Numbered from the stretch's first letter, positions 21,354 to 34,505 are shown. The stretch: 64,000 nt of DNA from Siphonodentalium dalli (GCA_032622095.1 CP136069.1:994001-1058000); one strand, 5' to 3'. The notes: generated by a model from the sequence alone, not told the origin. Translations and numbers: made by a program.

Positions 21354-23967
21354 ATGAAAGTGTCAATGACACTGTAGCTCAACTTGGAAAGGGAATAATT
21401 TAATATATTACAGTCAATGGAGCGATTAGGAATGTGGAAAGTTGAATGTCTAATACTAGTTTATAGACATGAAGAGAAAACTAAAATCCAAGATGGCTGC
21501 TGGTGGCCATGTTTTCGGCCGAATGACCCCAAAATGAGTCGTTCCCATCTACATGTCATCGTTAACATCAATGACAAATTTTATGACGATCAGACTAAAG
21601 GTACGACCTGTAGCCCATGCTAAAGAATTTAGTCATACAAAGAGTAAAATCCAAGATGGCTGCTGGCGGCCATGTTTTTTGGCCGATTGACCCCAAAATG
21701 ACTCGTTCCCATCTACATGTCATTATTAACATTCATGACAAATTTTATGATGATCAGACTAAAGGTACGACATGTAGCCCGTGCTAAAGAATTTAGTCAT
21801 ACAAAGAGTAAAATCCAAGATGGCTGCTGGCGGCCATGTTTTCGGCCGAATGACCCCAAAATGAGTCGTTCCCATCTACATGTCATCGTTAACATCCATG
21901 ACAAATTTTATGACGATCAGAATAAAGGTACAACCTGTAGCCCGTGCTAAAGGATTTAGTCATACAAAGAGTAAAATCCAAGATGGCTGCTGGCGGCCAT
22001 GTTTTTGGGCCGAATGACCCCAAAATGACTTGTTCCCATCTACATGTCAATATTAACATCCATGACAAATTTCATGATGATCAGACGAACAGTGCGACCT
22101 GTGGCCCGTGCTAATGGATTGAATTTTGAAAACAAAGATGGCCACTAGCGGCCATGTTTTTTTTCTGAATAACCCCAAAATGACTCGTTCCCATTTACAT
22201 TCCAATTTCAACAGCCATGAAAATTTTTATGATGATAAGACTAAAGGTACGACCTGTAGCCCGTGCTAAAGGATTTAGTCATACAAAGAGTAAAATCCAA
22301 GATGGCTGCTGGCGGCCATGTTTTTTGGCCGATTGACCCCAAGATTACTCGTTCCCATCTACATGTCATTGTTAACATCCATGACAAATTTTATGATGAT
22401 CAGACTAAAGGTACGACCTGTAGCCCGTGCTAAAGAATTTAGTCATACAAAGAGTAAAATCCAAGATGGCTGCTGGTGGCCATGTTTTTCGGCCAAATGA
22501 CCCCAAAAGTACTCGTTCCCATCTACATGTTAATATTAACATCCATGACAAATTTCATGATGATCAGACGAACAGTACTAACTGTGGCCCGTGCTAATGG
22601 ATTAAATTTTGAAATCCAAGATGGCCACTGGCGGCCATGTTTTTTGTCCGAATGACCCCAAAATGACTCGTTCCCATCTACATTCCAATATCAACAGCCA
22701 TGACAAATTTTATGATGATCAGACTAAAGGTACGACCTGTAGCCCGTGCTAAAGGATTTAGTCATACAAAGAGTAAAATCCAAGATGGCTGCTGACGGCC
22801 ATGTTTTTTGGCCGAATGACCCCAAAATGACTCGTTCCCATCTACATGTCATTATTAACATTCTTGACAAATTTTATGATGATCAGACTAAAGGTACGAC
22901 CTGTAGCCTGTGCTAAAGGATTTAGTCATACAAAGAGTAAAATCCAAGATGGCTGCTGGCGGCCATGTTTTTTGGCCGAATGACCCCAAAATGACTCGTT
23001 CCAATCTACATGTCATTGTTAACATCCATGACAAATTTTATGATGATCAGACTAAAGGTACGACCTGTAGCCCGTGCTAAAGGATTTAGTCATACAAAGA
23101 GTAAAATCCAAGATGGCTGCTGGCGGCCATGTTTTTGGGCCGAATGACCCCAAAATGACTCGTTCCCATCTACATGTCAATATTAACATCCATGACAAAT
23201 TTCATGATGATCAGACGAACAGTGCGACCTGTGGCCCGTGCTAATGGATTGAATTTTGAAAACAAAGATGGCCACTGGCGGCCATGTTTTTTGTCCGAAT
23301 GACCCCAAAATGACTCGTTCCCATCTAGATTCCAATTTCAACAGCCATGACAAATTTCATGATTATCAGACTAAAGGTACGACCTGTAGCCCGTGCTAAA
23401 GGATTTAGTCATACAAAGAGTAAAATCCAAGATGGCTGCTGGCGGCCATGTTTTTTGCCCGAATAACCCAAAAATGACTCGTTCCCATCTACATGTCATT
23501 GTTAACATCCATGACAAATTTTATGATGGTCTGACTAAAGGTACGACCTGTAGCCCGTGCTAAAGGATTTAGTCATGCAAAGAGTAAAATCGAAGATGGC
23601 TGCTGGCGGCCATGTTTTTTGGCCGAATGACCCCAAAATTACTCGTTCCCATCTACATGTCAATATTAACATCCATGACAAATTTCATGACGATCAGACA
23701 AACAGTACGGCCTGTAGCCCGTGCTAATGGATTGAATTTTGAAATCTAAGATGGCCACTGGCGGCCATGTTTTTTTTCCGTATGACCCCAAAATGAATCA
23801 TTCCGGTACAAATGTTGATGTCAACAGCTATGACAAATTTCATAATGATCCGATCAAAGGTACGACCTGTAGCCTCTATTGTTGACGCCTTACGTACACA
23901 CGCACACACGGACGACGGACGACAAAGCCATGGCAATAGCTCAAACTTTACAAAGTAAAGTTGAGCT
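21354..23967 (+). mobile_element. F1-family element, complete, joined head-to-tail to the previous one
   Basis: The 5' terminus ATGAAAGTGTCAATGACACT and leader nearly match the copy at 18661. About 14 monomers follow, then a CACACGGACGACGG tail, AGCTCAAACTTTACAAAG and AAGTTGAGCTA. Monomer order resembles that of the upstream element (the GCCCGAATAACCC monomer occurs in both), so the pair looks like a tandem duplication of a whole element. Confidence 0.8.
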
Positions 23968-24648
23968 AATAATATATGTCTAACAGACCCATTTCGCCAA
24001 GAAAATTCAAAATCGAGCAGATAGTATTTTTATTATTATGATATTAAAAAAATCGCGGAAATATCCGAAGTCAGTCACGTGAGTGCGATCACATGACCAC
24101 AACGCGGTCACATGACCGATCATCTGCATCAACGCTTACCGATGACAGCGGTGGGTGGAGCTTGAAATAATTCCGCCAATCGCGTAACGAGTTGATACAT
24201 TACGCTGGTTAATTACCTAAGCCTTTACGATAAATAGCGATTACGGATTAAAACTGTTTGAATGTGCTGAATTATGAACTGGATTTGCTAGAATGTTGGA
24301 TTATATAACGAATAATGATGGCTAAAATGCACTTTGAGGCGATAAAAGTTGTTTGAAATGAGATTAATTTATGCAGAAATGCAATGAGCGAGCGGAATAT
24401 CGTGCGAAACAAATTTAACTGTTTCTGAAAGAATACAAGTTAGGCCATATTCCGGTACTTCATTCTTCGTTGTATGGTACCAATTTCGGAGGATAGTTTA
24501 CACACTAAGTGTCATCCCGTTGTGCGCTATATGCGTACAATTTTAAATACAAATGGGGTGCAATTAAAAAGGTAGTGGTTATTGTACTAGTACATGTATC
24601 ATGATGGCTTATATTCGTCATAATGATGTTCCTGTCTGTTTCTTCACA
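23968..24648. other. Unique stretch with an E-box cluster
   Basis: No reading frame is supported. Three E-box-like sites (GTCACGTGAG at 24074, TCACATGACC at 24089, GTCACATGACC at 24107) lie within 45 bp. The sequence to its right begins the left arm of the large inverted repeat. Confidence 0.35.
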
Positions 24649-25931
24649 CGAAACATTTTGTGTGGAGAAGTGCACGACTGTGAACAGCTTGCTAAAATCC
24701 TTCCAGTCAAGATCGATAAGTGAGTAAACAAAATAATTCACTCGAATACACAACAGACTGTTGAAACTACAAAAATTATTAGTTAGGCTGCAGTTTGGCA
24801 TACTGACATTTTTTTAATTGAAGGCTAGCCTGGCATTGTTTTTCAGTTTGTGTTTGTTGTTCGTTTTATTTTACGTTTTGATGGCACATATTGACTTTCT
24901 AGAGAGGATTTTTTTGAATTGTTAGCATAGCAAAACTCCAATGATTGCCTCTAATAAAGAGCGTCCATGTTTTCGTCGCGGTGTAGACAATAAAGAGCGT
25001 TCTCAATTATGAACGTGCTTTATTTCGATTTGTCATGGGTGATTTTGTATGTGGTATTGTGACAATTAAATATAAAGAGCGTCCATGCTTCCGTCTCCCA
25101 AAAGCGGTAGACAATAAAGAGCGTTCTAAATTACGCACTGTGTTGTCTTTTTGGAGGTACTAAATAATGGATCGCTAGCCCGCCCACAACTGAACACACT
25201 ACATCTACTAGGCATCTTGGAATATGTGGCGATGACAGATACTCGGGTTATTTATATCGAAAGTAAAACAACAAACAAACACAAAACAAAAGCGCCTAAA
25301 TAGAGTTAACATTATTCAGCCCAGTGTTTATATAAATTTGGGCGCTTCTTATATAAGTATGACCAGAGAGATAATGTTCTTTCTATTCACTTTGTGGCAT
25401 TTTAGAGTGCAAACAAGTTCGCGAATGACACTGATGAATAGTCGCTGAGTGATTACAAATCACCGAGTGAATACGCGAGACAATCAAAGCACTAATACTG
25501 CCATCTATTCACCAAAACAGACACGTGCCGGCATGTTATTAATGGCTACAAAAACAACAACCATTCTAGGCGCTATTAATTACTGTATTCACAGAATTAT
25601 TGTCTATTCCAGATAAACGGCCAAAGCGTAACGTAATCTGTACACCACACGCGCACATACGACTCCGCATTTTAGTATCGGCTGACTTACGATTACGTCA
25701 TCGTAGTCTGCATAATAAACTCCGGCTCCGAATCTGTGTTTTTAATTTGCTCCCCACAAGTACGTCACTCGTAGTTTAGTCACGGAAATCTCCGAATACC
25801 GGTGGTGGTATTATTTATTTATTTTACGGGTTATTTATTATGCGATCGGAATGGGACTTGGATCATTTTAATCACAACAGGGGGGGCTTTCCGATTGCGT
25901 TTTGTAGTTTCTAGACCGAATAAATCCTTTA
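24649..25931 (+). repeat. Left arm of 8.1-kb inverted repeat
   Basis: It matches the reverse complement of 31451-32744 over about 1.28 kb with few differences, from CGAAACATTTTGTGTGGAG to the inner end CCTTTAA. It contains a direct repeat of ATAAAGAGCGTCCATG and AGACAATAAAGAGCGTTCT (24954-25006, 25071-25122). A minus-strand frame at 24801-24505 begins MPNCSLTNNF; its first about 50 residues are preserved in the right arm (up to STQNVS), but the downstream part is not, so it is not a supported gene. Confidence 0.85.
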
Positions 25932-27276
25932 AGTTTATACAGAAACGCCCGGTGTAAGTTTATATAGAAACGCCCGGTGTAAGTTTATACAGAAACGCCC
26001 GGTGTAAGTTTACACAGAAACGCCCGGTGTAAGTTTACACAGAAACGCCCGGTGTAAGTTTATACAGAAACGCCCGGTGTAAGTTTACACAGAAACGCCC
26101 GGTGTAAGTTTATACAGAAACGCCCGGTGTAAGTTTATACAGAAACACCCGGTGTAAGTTTATACAGAAACACCTGGTGTAAGTTTATGCAGAAACACCT
26201 GGTGTAAGTTTATGCAGAAACGCCGGTATAAGTTTATACAGAAACGCCCGGTGTAAGTTTATACAGAAACACCTGGTGTAAGTTTATACAGAAACGCCTG
26301 GTGTAAGTTTATACAGAAACGCCCGGTGTAAGTTTATGCAGAAACGCCCGGTATACAGAAACACCCGGTGAAAGTTTATACAGAAATGCCCGGTGTAAGT
26401 TTATACAGAAACACCTGGTGTAAGTTTATGCAGAAACGTCCGGTATAAGTTTATACAGAAACACCTGGTATAAGTTTATACAGAAACACCTGGTGTAAGT
26501 TTATACAGAAACGCCTGGTGTAAGTTTATACAGAAACGCCCGGTGTAAGTTTATGCAGAAACGCCCGGCATAAGTTTATACAGAAACGCCTGGTGTAAGT
26601 TTATACAGAAATGCCCGGTGTAAGTTTATACAGAAACACCTGGTGTAAGTTTATACAGAAACGCCCCTGGTTTAAGTTTATACAGAAACACCTGGTATAA
26701 GTTTATACAGAAACGCCTGGTGTAAGTTTATACAGAAACACCTGGTGTAAGTTTATACAGAAACACCTGGTGTAAGTTTATACAGAAATGCCCAGTGTAA
26801 GTTTATACAGAAACGCCTGGTGTAAGTTTATACAGAAATGCCCGGTGTAAGTTTATACAGAAACGCCCGGTGCAAGTTTATACAGAACGCCCGGTGTAAG
26901 TTTATGCAGATACGCCCGGTGTTAGTTTATACAGAAACGCCCGGTGTACGTTTATACAGAAACGCCCGGTGTACGTTTATACAGAAACACCCGGTGTACG
27001 TTTACACAGAAACGCCCGGTGTAAGTTTATACAGAAACGCCCGGTGTAAGTTTATACAGAAACACCTGGTGTAAGTTTATACAGAAATGCCCGGTGTAAG
27101 TTTATACAGAAACACCCCGGTGTAAGTTTATACAGAAATACCCGGTGTAAGTTTATACAGAAACACCCCGGTGTAAGTTTATACAGAAATACCCGGTGTA
27201 AGTTTATACAGAAACACCCCGGTGTAAGTTTATACAGAAACGCCCAGTGTAAGTTTACACAGAAACGCCCGGTGTA
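25932..27276 (+). repeat. 25-bp minisatellite array 2, about 54 copies
   Basis: Same unit and orientation as array 1 (ACAGAAACGCCCGGTGTAAG). It starts at the exact inner end of the left inverted arm (CCTTTAAG). Array 1 ends in TTTAAAGGAA, the complementary junction. That shared boundary suggests both arrays once formed the core of the same fold-back family. Confidence 0.95.
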
Positions 27277-28340
27277 AGTTTATGCACATTCCAAGAAATT
27301 TCTCTTCCCATAATTGCAAATCAGCAGTTATAATTTGGATTCGATCTGTACTTCCCTGCACGATTATTCGGGTGTGCATGTTTGTTATATATTATCAGGA
27401 TTTCCACCCTGCATGTTCATTTGGGACTTCACGTTTATTTGGAACATTAGAGAATTCAATTGGATTTCATTTTTGGAACGTCATTCCCCTCATAATCAGG
27501 CACAGACAGGAAGGACGAAAATTTTCTCTTGCCAATTTTTTTGCCAAATGAAATTATTTTTTGCCAACTTAAAAAAATATTTGCCAAATTTAATTGCGCG
27601 TATCATTGGGGAAATTATCGTGTTTTTATCTTTGTTAAAAACTAACCACAGACACAGGTGAAATGAGCTGCTAGAAATGCAAGTTAGTATTATTAATAAA
27701 TATCAAAGTAGCAATAAATATCTAAGCGACACCTGCCTGGAAACTACGTTTAATGTTGCTACACAGTCACCAAGCATACATATTATTTCGCCTTGTATTA
27801 CTGCTGAAATTAACGAGCCATAAATTAATCAGTCATCATTCACAATTGGCTGATTAACTTATTGTCTTATACTCGCTGGTAATATAACACTGACATCATA
27901 AATATGTGCTATTTAATGGTATAATTAATAATTACCTTTTGCGGTAACTACATTGAGATCATGTTACAAAGTACTTACAACAGTCTGAAGGAAAAATTAC
28001 AGAACATCGTTTTTTCCGACTCACATTTTAACCATGGTCAATTATCTGTTTGATGAAAGTTTGCTTATGACAGAAAGTTGGGATTACCATTTTGTGCTAA
28101 CAAAAGAAGAATACATATAACTGTTAACATAACAATGCTGACTGTGCAACATGTAAATTGATAGATTTCTTATTTTGGTTTCCCATTGTATTGTCTGTAA
28201 TTCGGCACATGTAACGAATGACCCACGTTTGATGATGTTTTATGACTAGATAGTTCACATCCCATATTAAAAATTCACTTGCCAAAATATTTTCCAAACG
28301 AAAATATTTTTTGCCATTGACACAGATTGACAAATTTGGC
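27277..28340. other. Mostly unique stretch inside the large inverted repeat
   Basis: Repeated short phrases TTTGCCAA/TTGCCAAAT occur at 27525-27590 and again at 28265-28340, so the two edges share a motif. No supported exon. Confidence 0.4.
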
Positions 28341-28576
28341 AAATCCAAAATGGCCACTGGCGGCCATGTTTTTCGGCCGAATGACCCCAAAATGACTCGT
28401 TCCCATCTACATGTCAATGTCAACATCCATGACAAATTTCATAATAATCGGACCAAAGGTACGAAATGTAGCCCGTGCTAAAGGAAATTGTTGACGAATC
28501 ACACACACACACACACACGCACGACGGATACCAAGCCATGGCAATAGCTCAAACTTTACAAAGTAAAGTTGAGCTA
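28341..28576 (+). mobile_element. F1-family element, 5'-truncated (one monomer plus 3' end)
   Basis: Contains AAATGGCCACTGGCGGCCAT, CGACCCCAAAATGACTCG-type sequence, a CA-rich microsatellite (28500-28520) and the terminal AAGTTGAGCTA. Confidence 0.75.
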
Positions 28577-29053
28577 AAATATGTTGTCCACAGAGGCGGC
28601 AATTTATCGTGAGTTGTTTGCGACTTCTTTTGGACGCTAAACTGATCAGCTGAAATGAGGCCGCCAGATCAGAAATGATCAAAGACCAACTGTAGGCTGA
28701 GTATATCTATGTGAATGAGTGGCAGGATGATTAACTATACAGAATACTTACTTTGAATTCGATGGCGGAACGGAGGGGGGGGGGGTTGGTTCGAAAAAAT
28801 CAAACACACAATTGAATAATTTACATCATTTTTATTTTCGATGGGCCATAAAAAGCACACAGCAGGCCATATTTTTATGAGGAGGAAGGTGTCTGAGAAA
28901 AAAAAATATTAATTGTGTTTCGTCTTACATATTATTCCCTTCATGCTGCATCATGAGCATAATAAAGATCATTCAAAAATGGCCTACAATGACTGCAGGA
29001 CAGAGATCCAAAGTTGGCATAGATGAATTTTCACTTGTCCCATAACTCAACAA
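28577..29053. other. Stretch without identifiable gene; poly-G tract
   Basis: Has a 12-G run near 28776-28787. On the minus strand a GTAAGTATT donor-like site follows a Pro-rich frame formed by this run; no acceptor is visible, so no exon is called. Confidence 0.35.
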
Positions 29054-29641
29054 ATGAAAGTATCAATGATACTGCAGCTCAACTTGGAGCAGGGTAAATG
29101 TTATATATTACAGTCAATGGGATGATAAGGATTGCAGAAAGTTTAAATGTTTAAGTAATACTACAAATCAACCTGGAGAGTCATATGAAGTTTAGAATCA
29201 ATTGAATGAAAGATGTTGCATGTAGGGCATGCCAAATTATAATCAAATATTTACTCATGCAAAGTAAAAATCCAAAATGGCTGCGTGCAGCCATGATTTT
29301 GATCAAAAATCGTTTAAATTTCATAGCTCCCATCTAGAAGTTATCCTGAACATGCCTGTAAATTTTCAAAACATTTATCCAATAAATGTGGACTGCAGGG
29401 ACCAGCAGGGTGTGCCAATGAATTCAAATGTGAAATCCAAGATGAATGCTGGCGGTAACGATTTCATAAAAAGTCAATGCTCCCATCTAGATGTCACCCC
29501 GAAGATCCATATAAAGTTTGATTATGATCAGATAAGGGATGTGGCCTGTAGGGTGTACCAAAATGAATGACTGACTCATAATGGACGGATGGACACCAAC
29601 CCATGGTAATATCTCTAATTTGACTTTGTTAAGTTGAGCTA
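29054..29641 (+). mobile_element. F1-related element, divergent subfamily
   Basis: The 5' end ATGAAAGTATCAATGATACT keeps the hairpin through compensating changes on both arms, followed by AGCTCAACTTGG. The core has about three divergent monomers with CTCCCATCTAGA phrases, and the 3' end is AAGTTGAGCTA. The subfamily resembles 1648-2008 and 42318-42857. Confidence 0.7.
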
Positions 29642-30825
29642 CAAATGAAACGAAACCCCCACGGTGGTTCATAGGCATAGTAATGACTGAGATATAGACA
29701 GATGGCTACATGATACGGACTGACAAACTCACAGATGGACTCTATATTCATGCCAAAAACAGTTGCGGGGGATAATAAGGTTCCAGATTTTTTAATAATG
29801 AATGAGAATGAGAGGTACCACCTACACAACAGTATCTTGTTTATTGAATTTTCTAAGGAATTGTGTCTTAAGAGCAGCATGTAAACTGAAAACTTCAGTT
29901 TGTACATAGAGTTCAGTGTAGCTTATCTCTCATTATGGAATTAAAAACCAAAAGCACTGTCATGCAAGGCATAATATGCCCATCGGCCTGTTTCAAATAG
30001 CATTTCTGAATGATACCATGCAGTTGGTGGTTAAACTAAACATTCTATGCCAATGAGAGGCCGATCACGATCGGCAGATGTTTAACCCATCCCTTGGCGA
30101 TAGTAAATTACTATGATCGGAATCATAAATTAGAGTTTTGATGTTGAATTATAGAGTATACTGTTGGGTACTATTATAGACAAATGTACATAATATCACA
30201 AATTATTGGAATAATTTATGGGTCAAATAGGGAGACTCATATATAAGAGAATGCACTGGCACAGGATCTGTAATGCTGCACCAGCACAGCCTTGGATTAA
30301 ATGTGAAAAGGTGACCTGGACATGGAATACTTGGGTTAATAGAGTCCAATTTAAGTTTACAATGTATCAAATTCTACCAACAACACAGCCATCATGATAA
30401 GCCATCTCACTGCTGACCCATTAATATCAATTATATAGCAGAGCTGTCAACTAATCACTGGTTTGTTTATGCTGAATCTTGGCATCTCTATTAAACCTAT
30501 CAAATTTATAATGACCTCAGACCATCTGTAGAGTGGTATACTCAATATTTTGCAGTCTAGTGTTAATAGCATTGTACCATTGTTAATGTGTATTGTACCA
30601 TAGCTTTCTTTATCTGCACATTGGCAAAAGAGACATCAGAAAATGATATAGCCATATTAATAGCTAAGTAATCCAAAGGCATGGAATGGAATTGATGAAT
30701 TGGGTTTAATATCACTCCAAACAAATTTACCAGTACATAAAACAAGATTTTGGACCAATTTAGTGTGGTCACTCGGTGTACCCTGACAAGTTATAAATGG
30801 TGTTAGTTTTTCAAATGTTGTTAAC
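29642..30825. other. Mostly unique stretch
   Basis: Contains one arm of the GCATTCTCTTATATA palindrome family (30229-30262) and a small GCCGATCACGATCGGC hairpin near 30060. No exon with convincing splice sites was found. Confidence 0.35.
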
Positions 30826-31000
30826 TTGGAAAAAAAAAAATTTAATCGAGGAAGAAAACAATTTCTATTCATTATTTAAAATAAAAATATTATATCTTTG
30901 TTTTTAAATACGTATTTTGTTTTTATTTATTTTTTTATTTTTTTTTGCTTTTCTTAAATTGAGCAAGGAACTTAATCTAAAAAAAAAAAAAAATTTTTAT
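30826..31000. repeat. AT-rich low-complexity tract
   Basis: Runs of A (30829-30840, 30980-30994) and T-rich ATTTATTTTTT sequence. No other feature. Confidence 0.6.
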
Positions 31001-31014
31001 TAAGAGTAAATATT

Positions 31015-31240
31015 TTTCGAAAATGGGACATAACTCCGTAAAAAAATTTTGGATCAAATCCATATTCAATCTGTATTTTGGTCTCAAAAACTCATAAAAA
31101 ATTTGGTTCCAATCGGATAGAAAATGTTTGAGTTATTGAATTATGCGTAAAGTGGGCGGACAAAAAAGACAAGTGGTCAATCCGGACGTCAACACTATGT
31201 GTACCAAACTACGGTATGGGTACACATAAAAATGGATCAT
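31015..31240 (+). repeat. Tandem-core element fragment
   Basis: Phrases GGGACATAACTCCG and GGTTCCAATCGGATAG resemble the F2/F4 core style, and AAGTGGGCGGACAAAAAAG resembles a tail. Incomplete. Confidence 0.4.
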
Positions 31241-31450
31241 AATTCTGCGAAAACCATTGGGACATTTGTTACCATACTATGAGAACTGACAATATACTAA
31301 TGGCTTTGTTTGACTGACTAAATCACTGTGGGGGATGTGCTCCTCAAATTCTCATTCCGCCCGAGCAAAGTCCAATTCCGTTGTGAGTTTTTCCGATTGT
31401 CGACCGAGCAATTTCAAAATTTACTGGCAGAAAAACTTCTAAAGACCGAT

Positions 31451-32744
31451 TTAAAGGACTTATTCGCTCTAGAAACTACAAAACGCAATCGGAAAGCCCT
31501 CCCTGTTGTGATTAAAATGATCCAAGTCCCATTCCGATCGCATAATAAATAACCTGTAAAATAAATAAATAATACCAGCACCGGTATTCGGAGATTTCCG
31601 TGACTAAACTACGAGTGACGTACTTGTGGGGAGCGAATTAAAAACACAGATTCGGAGCCGGAGTTTATTATGCAGACTACCGAGGACGTAATCGTAAGTC
31701 AGCCGATACTAAAATGCGGAGTCGTATGTGCGCGTGTGGTGTATAGATTACGTTACGCTTTGGCCGTTTATCTGGAATAGAAGACAATAGCTATGTGAAT
31801 AAAGTAATTAATAGCCCCTAGAATGATCGTTGTTTTTGTAGCCATTAATAATTAACATGCAGGCACATGTCTGTTTTGGTAAATAGATGGCAGTAATAGT
31901 GCTTTGATTGTCTCGCGTATTCACTCGGTGATTTGTAATCACTCAGTGACTATTCATCAGTGTCAGTCGCGAACTTGTTTGCACTCTATATGCCACAAAG
32001 TGAATAGAAAGAATTCGAACATTATCTCTCTGATCATACATATATAAGAAGCGCCCAAATTTATATAAACACTGGGCTGAATAATGTTAACTCTATTTAT
32101 GCGCCTTTGTTTTGTGTTTGTTTTTTGTTTTACTTTCGATATAAATATCCCGAGTATCTGTCATCTCCACATATTCCAAGATGGCTAGTAGATGTAGCGT
32201 GTTCAGTTGTGGGCGGGCTAGCGATCCATTATTTAGTACCTCCAAAAATACAACACAGTGCGTAATTTAGAACGCTCTTTATTGTCTACCGCTTTTGGGA
32301 GACGGAAGCATGGACGCTCTTTATATTTAATTGTCACAATACCACATACAAAATCACCCATGACATTGAAATAGAGCACGTTCATAATTGAGAACGCTCT
32401 TTATTGTCTACACCACGACGAAAATATGGACGCTCTTTATTAGAGGCAATCATTGGAGTTTTTCTATGCTAACCATTCAAAAAAAATCCTCTCTAGAAAG
32501 TCAATATGTGCCATCAAAACGTAAAATAAAACAAACAACAAACTGAAAAACAATGCCAGGCTAGCCTTCAATTAAAAAAAATATCGTTATGCCAAACTGC
32601 AGCCTAACTAATAATTATTGTAGTTTCAACAGTCTGTTCGAGTGTATTCGAGTGAATTATTTTGTTTACTCACTTATCGATCTTGACTGGAAGGATTTTA
32701 GCAAGCTGTTCACAGTCGTGCACTTCTCCACACAAAATGTTTCG
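31451..32744 (-). repeat. Right arm of 8.1-kb inverted repeat
   Basis: The reverse complement matches 24649-25931 nearly throughout, including the duplicated ATAAAGAGCGTCCATG motif. Its inner edge (TTTAAAGG) is followed inward by unrelated sequence where the left arm has the minisatellite. Confidence 0.85.
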
Positions 32745-32999
32745 TTTGACAAGACTTTTTAAAAGAACATTCCAGTGACGAGGGAGGTGCCTGAGAACAC
32801 GGAATTTGTATTTATTTGGCCTTATTCATCATAAACTTGTGAATGTAGTATGAGAATAACTAGATCAAATATTGATTTAGATAACATGTAGCTCAATAGA
32901 GCCCTGATGCAAAAAGCTATAAGTCTGACTTACCAAATCAAACTTTTGTAAAAAATCATTCAAAATTTGAAAATTGGAATGGTAGCCTGGTAGAGGAAA

Positions 33000-33755
33000 A
33001 ACTCTGTGAAAAAATAATTCTTCTGTTGTCCATAAAAAAGATGCTCATTAGAAATATATGGGCAACAATATCCTAAAGTTTCAATTCTTTACATTTGAAA
33101 TTTTAGGAGGAGTTGATTACACAATAAAGGTACCCAAAATCAGAACAGTAAAAATTTACATGTTCACATTTAATAGTAACATATTGGTAACAATATCCTA
33201 AAGTTTCAAATATACACCTGAAACTGTAGGAGGAGTTGATTACACACTGAAGGTACCCCAAATCAAAACGCTACAATTTTTTATAAGTCAAGAAAGCAGA
33301 ATAACTCAGTGAAAAATGATTATTTTTTCGCCGTCCATACATGTTCCACATTAGCAATATATGGATGCCTATATCCTAGTTTCAATCTCTACATTTTAAA
33401 GAGTGGGAGTTGTTTACACAATGAAGGTACACAAAATCAAAATGGTCAAAACTTTAAAACTTTTTCTAAGTCAAGAATGGAATAACTCTGAAAATTATCT
33501 GTTGTCCATCATATTGCACATCGGCAATATATTGGTAACAATATCTAGAGTTTCAATTCTCTACATTCGAAACTGTGGGAGGAGTTGATTACAAAATGAA
33601 GCGACCCATAATGTGTGATGGACAAACAAACAGACGGACAGAAGGACACTTGAACAGACAGACTAATGGCTAGATGGACAAACCGACAGACAAACAGACA
33701 GATGCAGTCAATCCAGTATACTCCCCATTTTCTATGAAAAGTTGGGGTATAATTA
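33000..33755 (+). mobile_element. Tandem-core element with ACGG-type tail
   Basis: About four core units contain GGAGGAGTTGATTACAC and GGTAACAATATCCTA at irregular 120-170 bp spacing, followed by an ACAGACGGACAG tail. The 3' inverted ends are GTATACTCCCCA and TTGGGGTATAAT. The layout is the same as F2 and F4. Confidence 0.65.
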
Positions 33756-33799
33756 TATAAATGTACTAAATTCCATTGAATTCTTATTGATAGTCAAAG

Positions 33800-34335
33800 T
33801 TATCCTGACAACCTGGACGGACGAAATGATAGTTTTGGGACTTCCAGTTTGTGGGACCTTCAACAAGAGTTATGAGACTTCCATATTGTATTTGTACGGA
33901 CTGCCTCTTCTGGGACTAAACCACAAAATACCAAGTTTCAAGGCGACTGAAGATCCAAAACTAATGTTATCACTCAGAAACTAAAAACCAAAAAAAAAAA
34001 TGGCGCATCCTGAGTCCAAAAAAGGGCCATAGCTCCTGAAAACTTAGGAAAAATTTGAAATTGACCAAACATGTTTCTGGGAATTTTTCCAGTTTATGGG
34101 ACTTTTCAAAAGTCTCAAAACAATAAGGTATCTCTCCAGGAGTGTCCAATAATGTCCATGTCAAAAGATGTCCATGGTGTACTGGGACTTATGACTGAAT
34201 TCAATTTTAACATGTCTGTGAGACTTAATAATGAGACAACTGATATACATTAAATTTGTGGGATATCTCATGGGCCAGAAAAAAGTCCCAGAACATACCA
34301 TTTGTACAGACGGACGAATGCCAGACAAGCTGAAT
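33800..34335 (+). repeat. Degenerate tandem-core repeat
   Basis: Recurrent GGGACTTCCAGTTTGTGGGA-like phrases and a short ACAGACGGACGAATG tail. Ends are not resolved. Confidence 0.45.
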
Positions 34336-34364
34336 TTTAAATAGTTCTCCTTCGGCAGACAAAA

Positions 34365-34505
34365 AGATGGACAACTCTAGAATTGAGAATGTAAATTCGG
34401 CCCTACATACAAACTGTATTGCGATATATAATATATTCCCTAATAGATCACAAACTCATCAACACATGTCACAAAAGCGATAACACAGTTTAATTCAATT
34501 CACAG
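34365..34505 (+). repeat. Direct repeat, copy 1 of 2
   Basis: Matches 35680-35895 (AAAAAGATGGACAA and GATAACACAGTTTAATTCAA). The two copies share the same orientation about 1.35 kb apart. Confidence 0.65.

Noticed and set aside
25932-27276. CRISPR-like array
   Set aside because: Repeats are contiguous with no spacers, in a eukaryotic context.
28745-28830. Pro-rich exon ending at GTAAGTATT on the minus strand
   Set aside because: The prolines come from a poly-G tract and no acceptor is visible upstream.
31328-31552. 74-codon frame beginning MGDVLLKFSF
   Set aside because: It straddles the inner boundary of the right inverted arm; the left arm does not preserve it.
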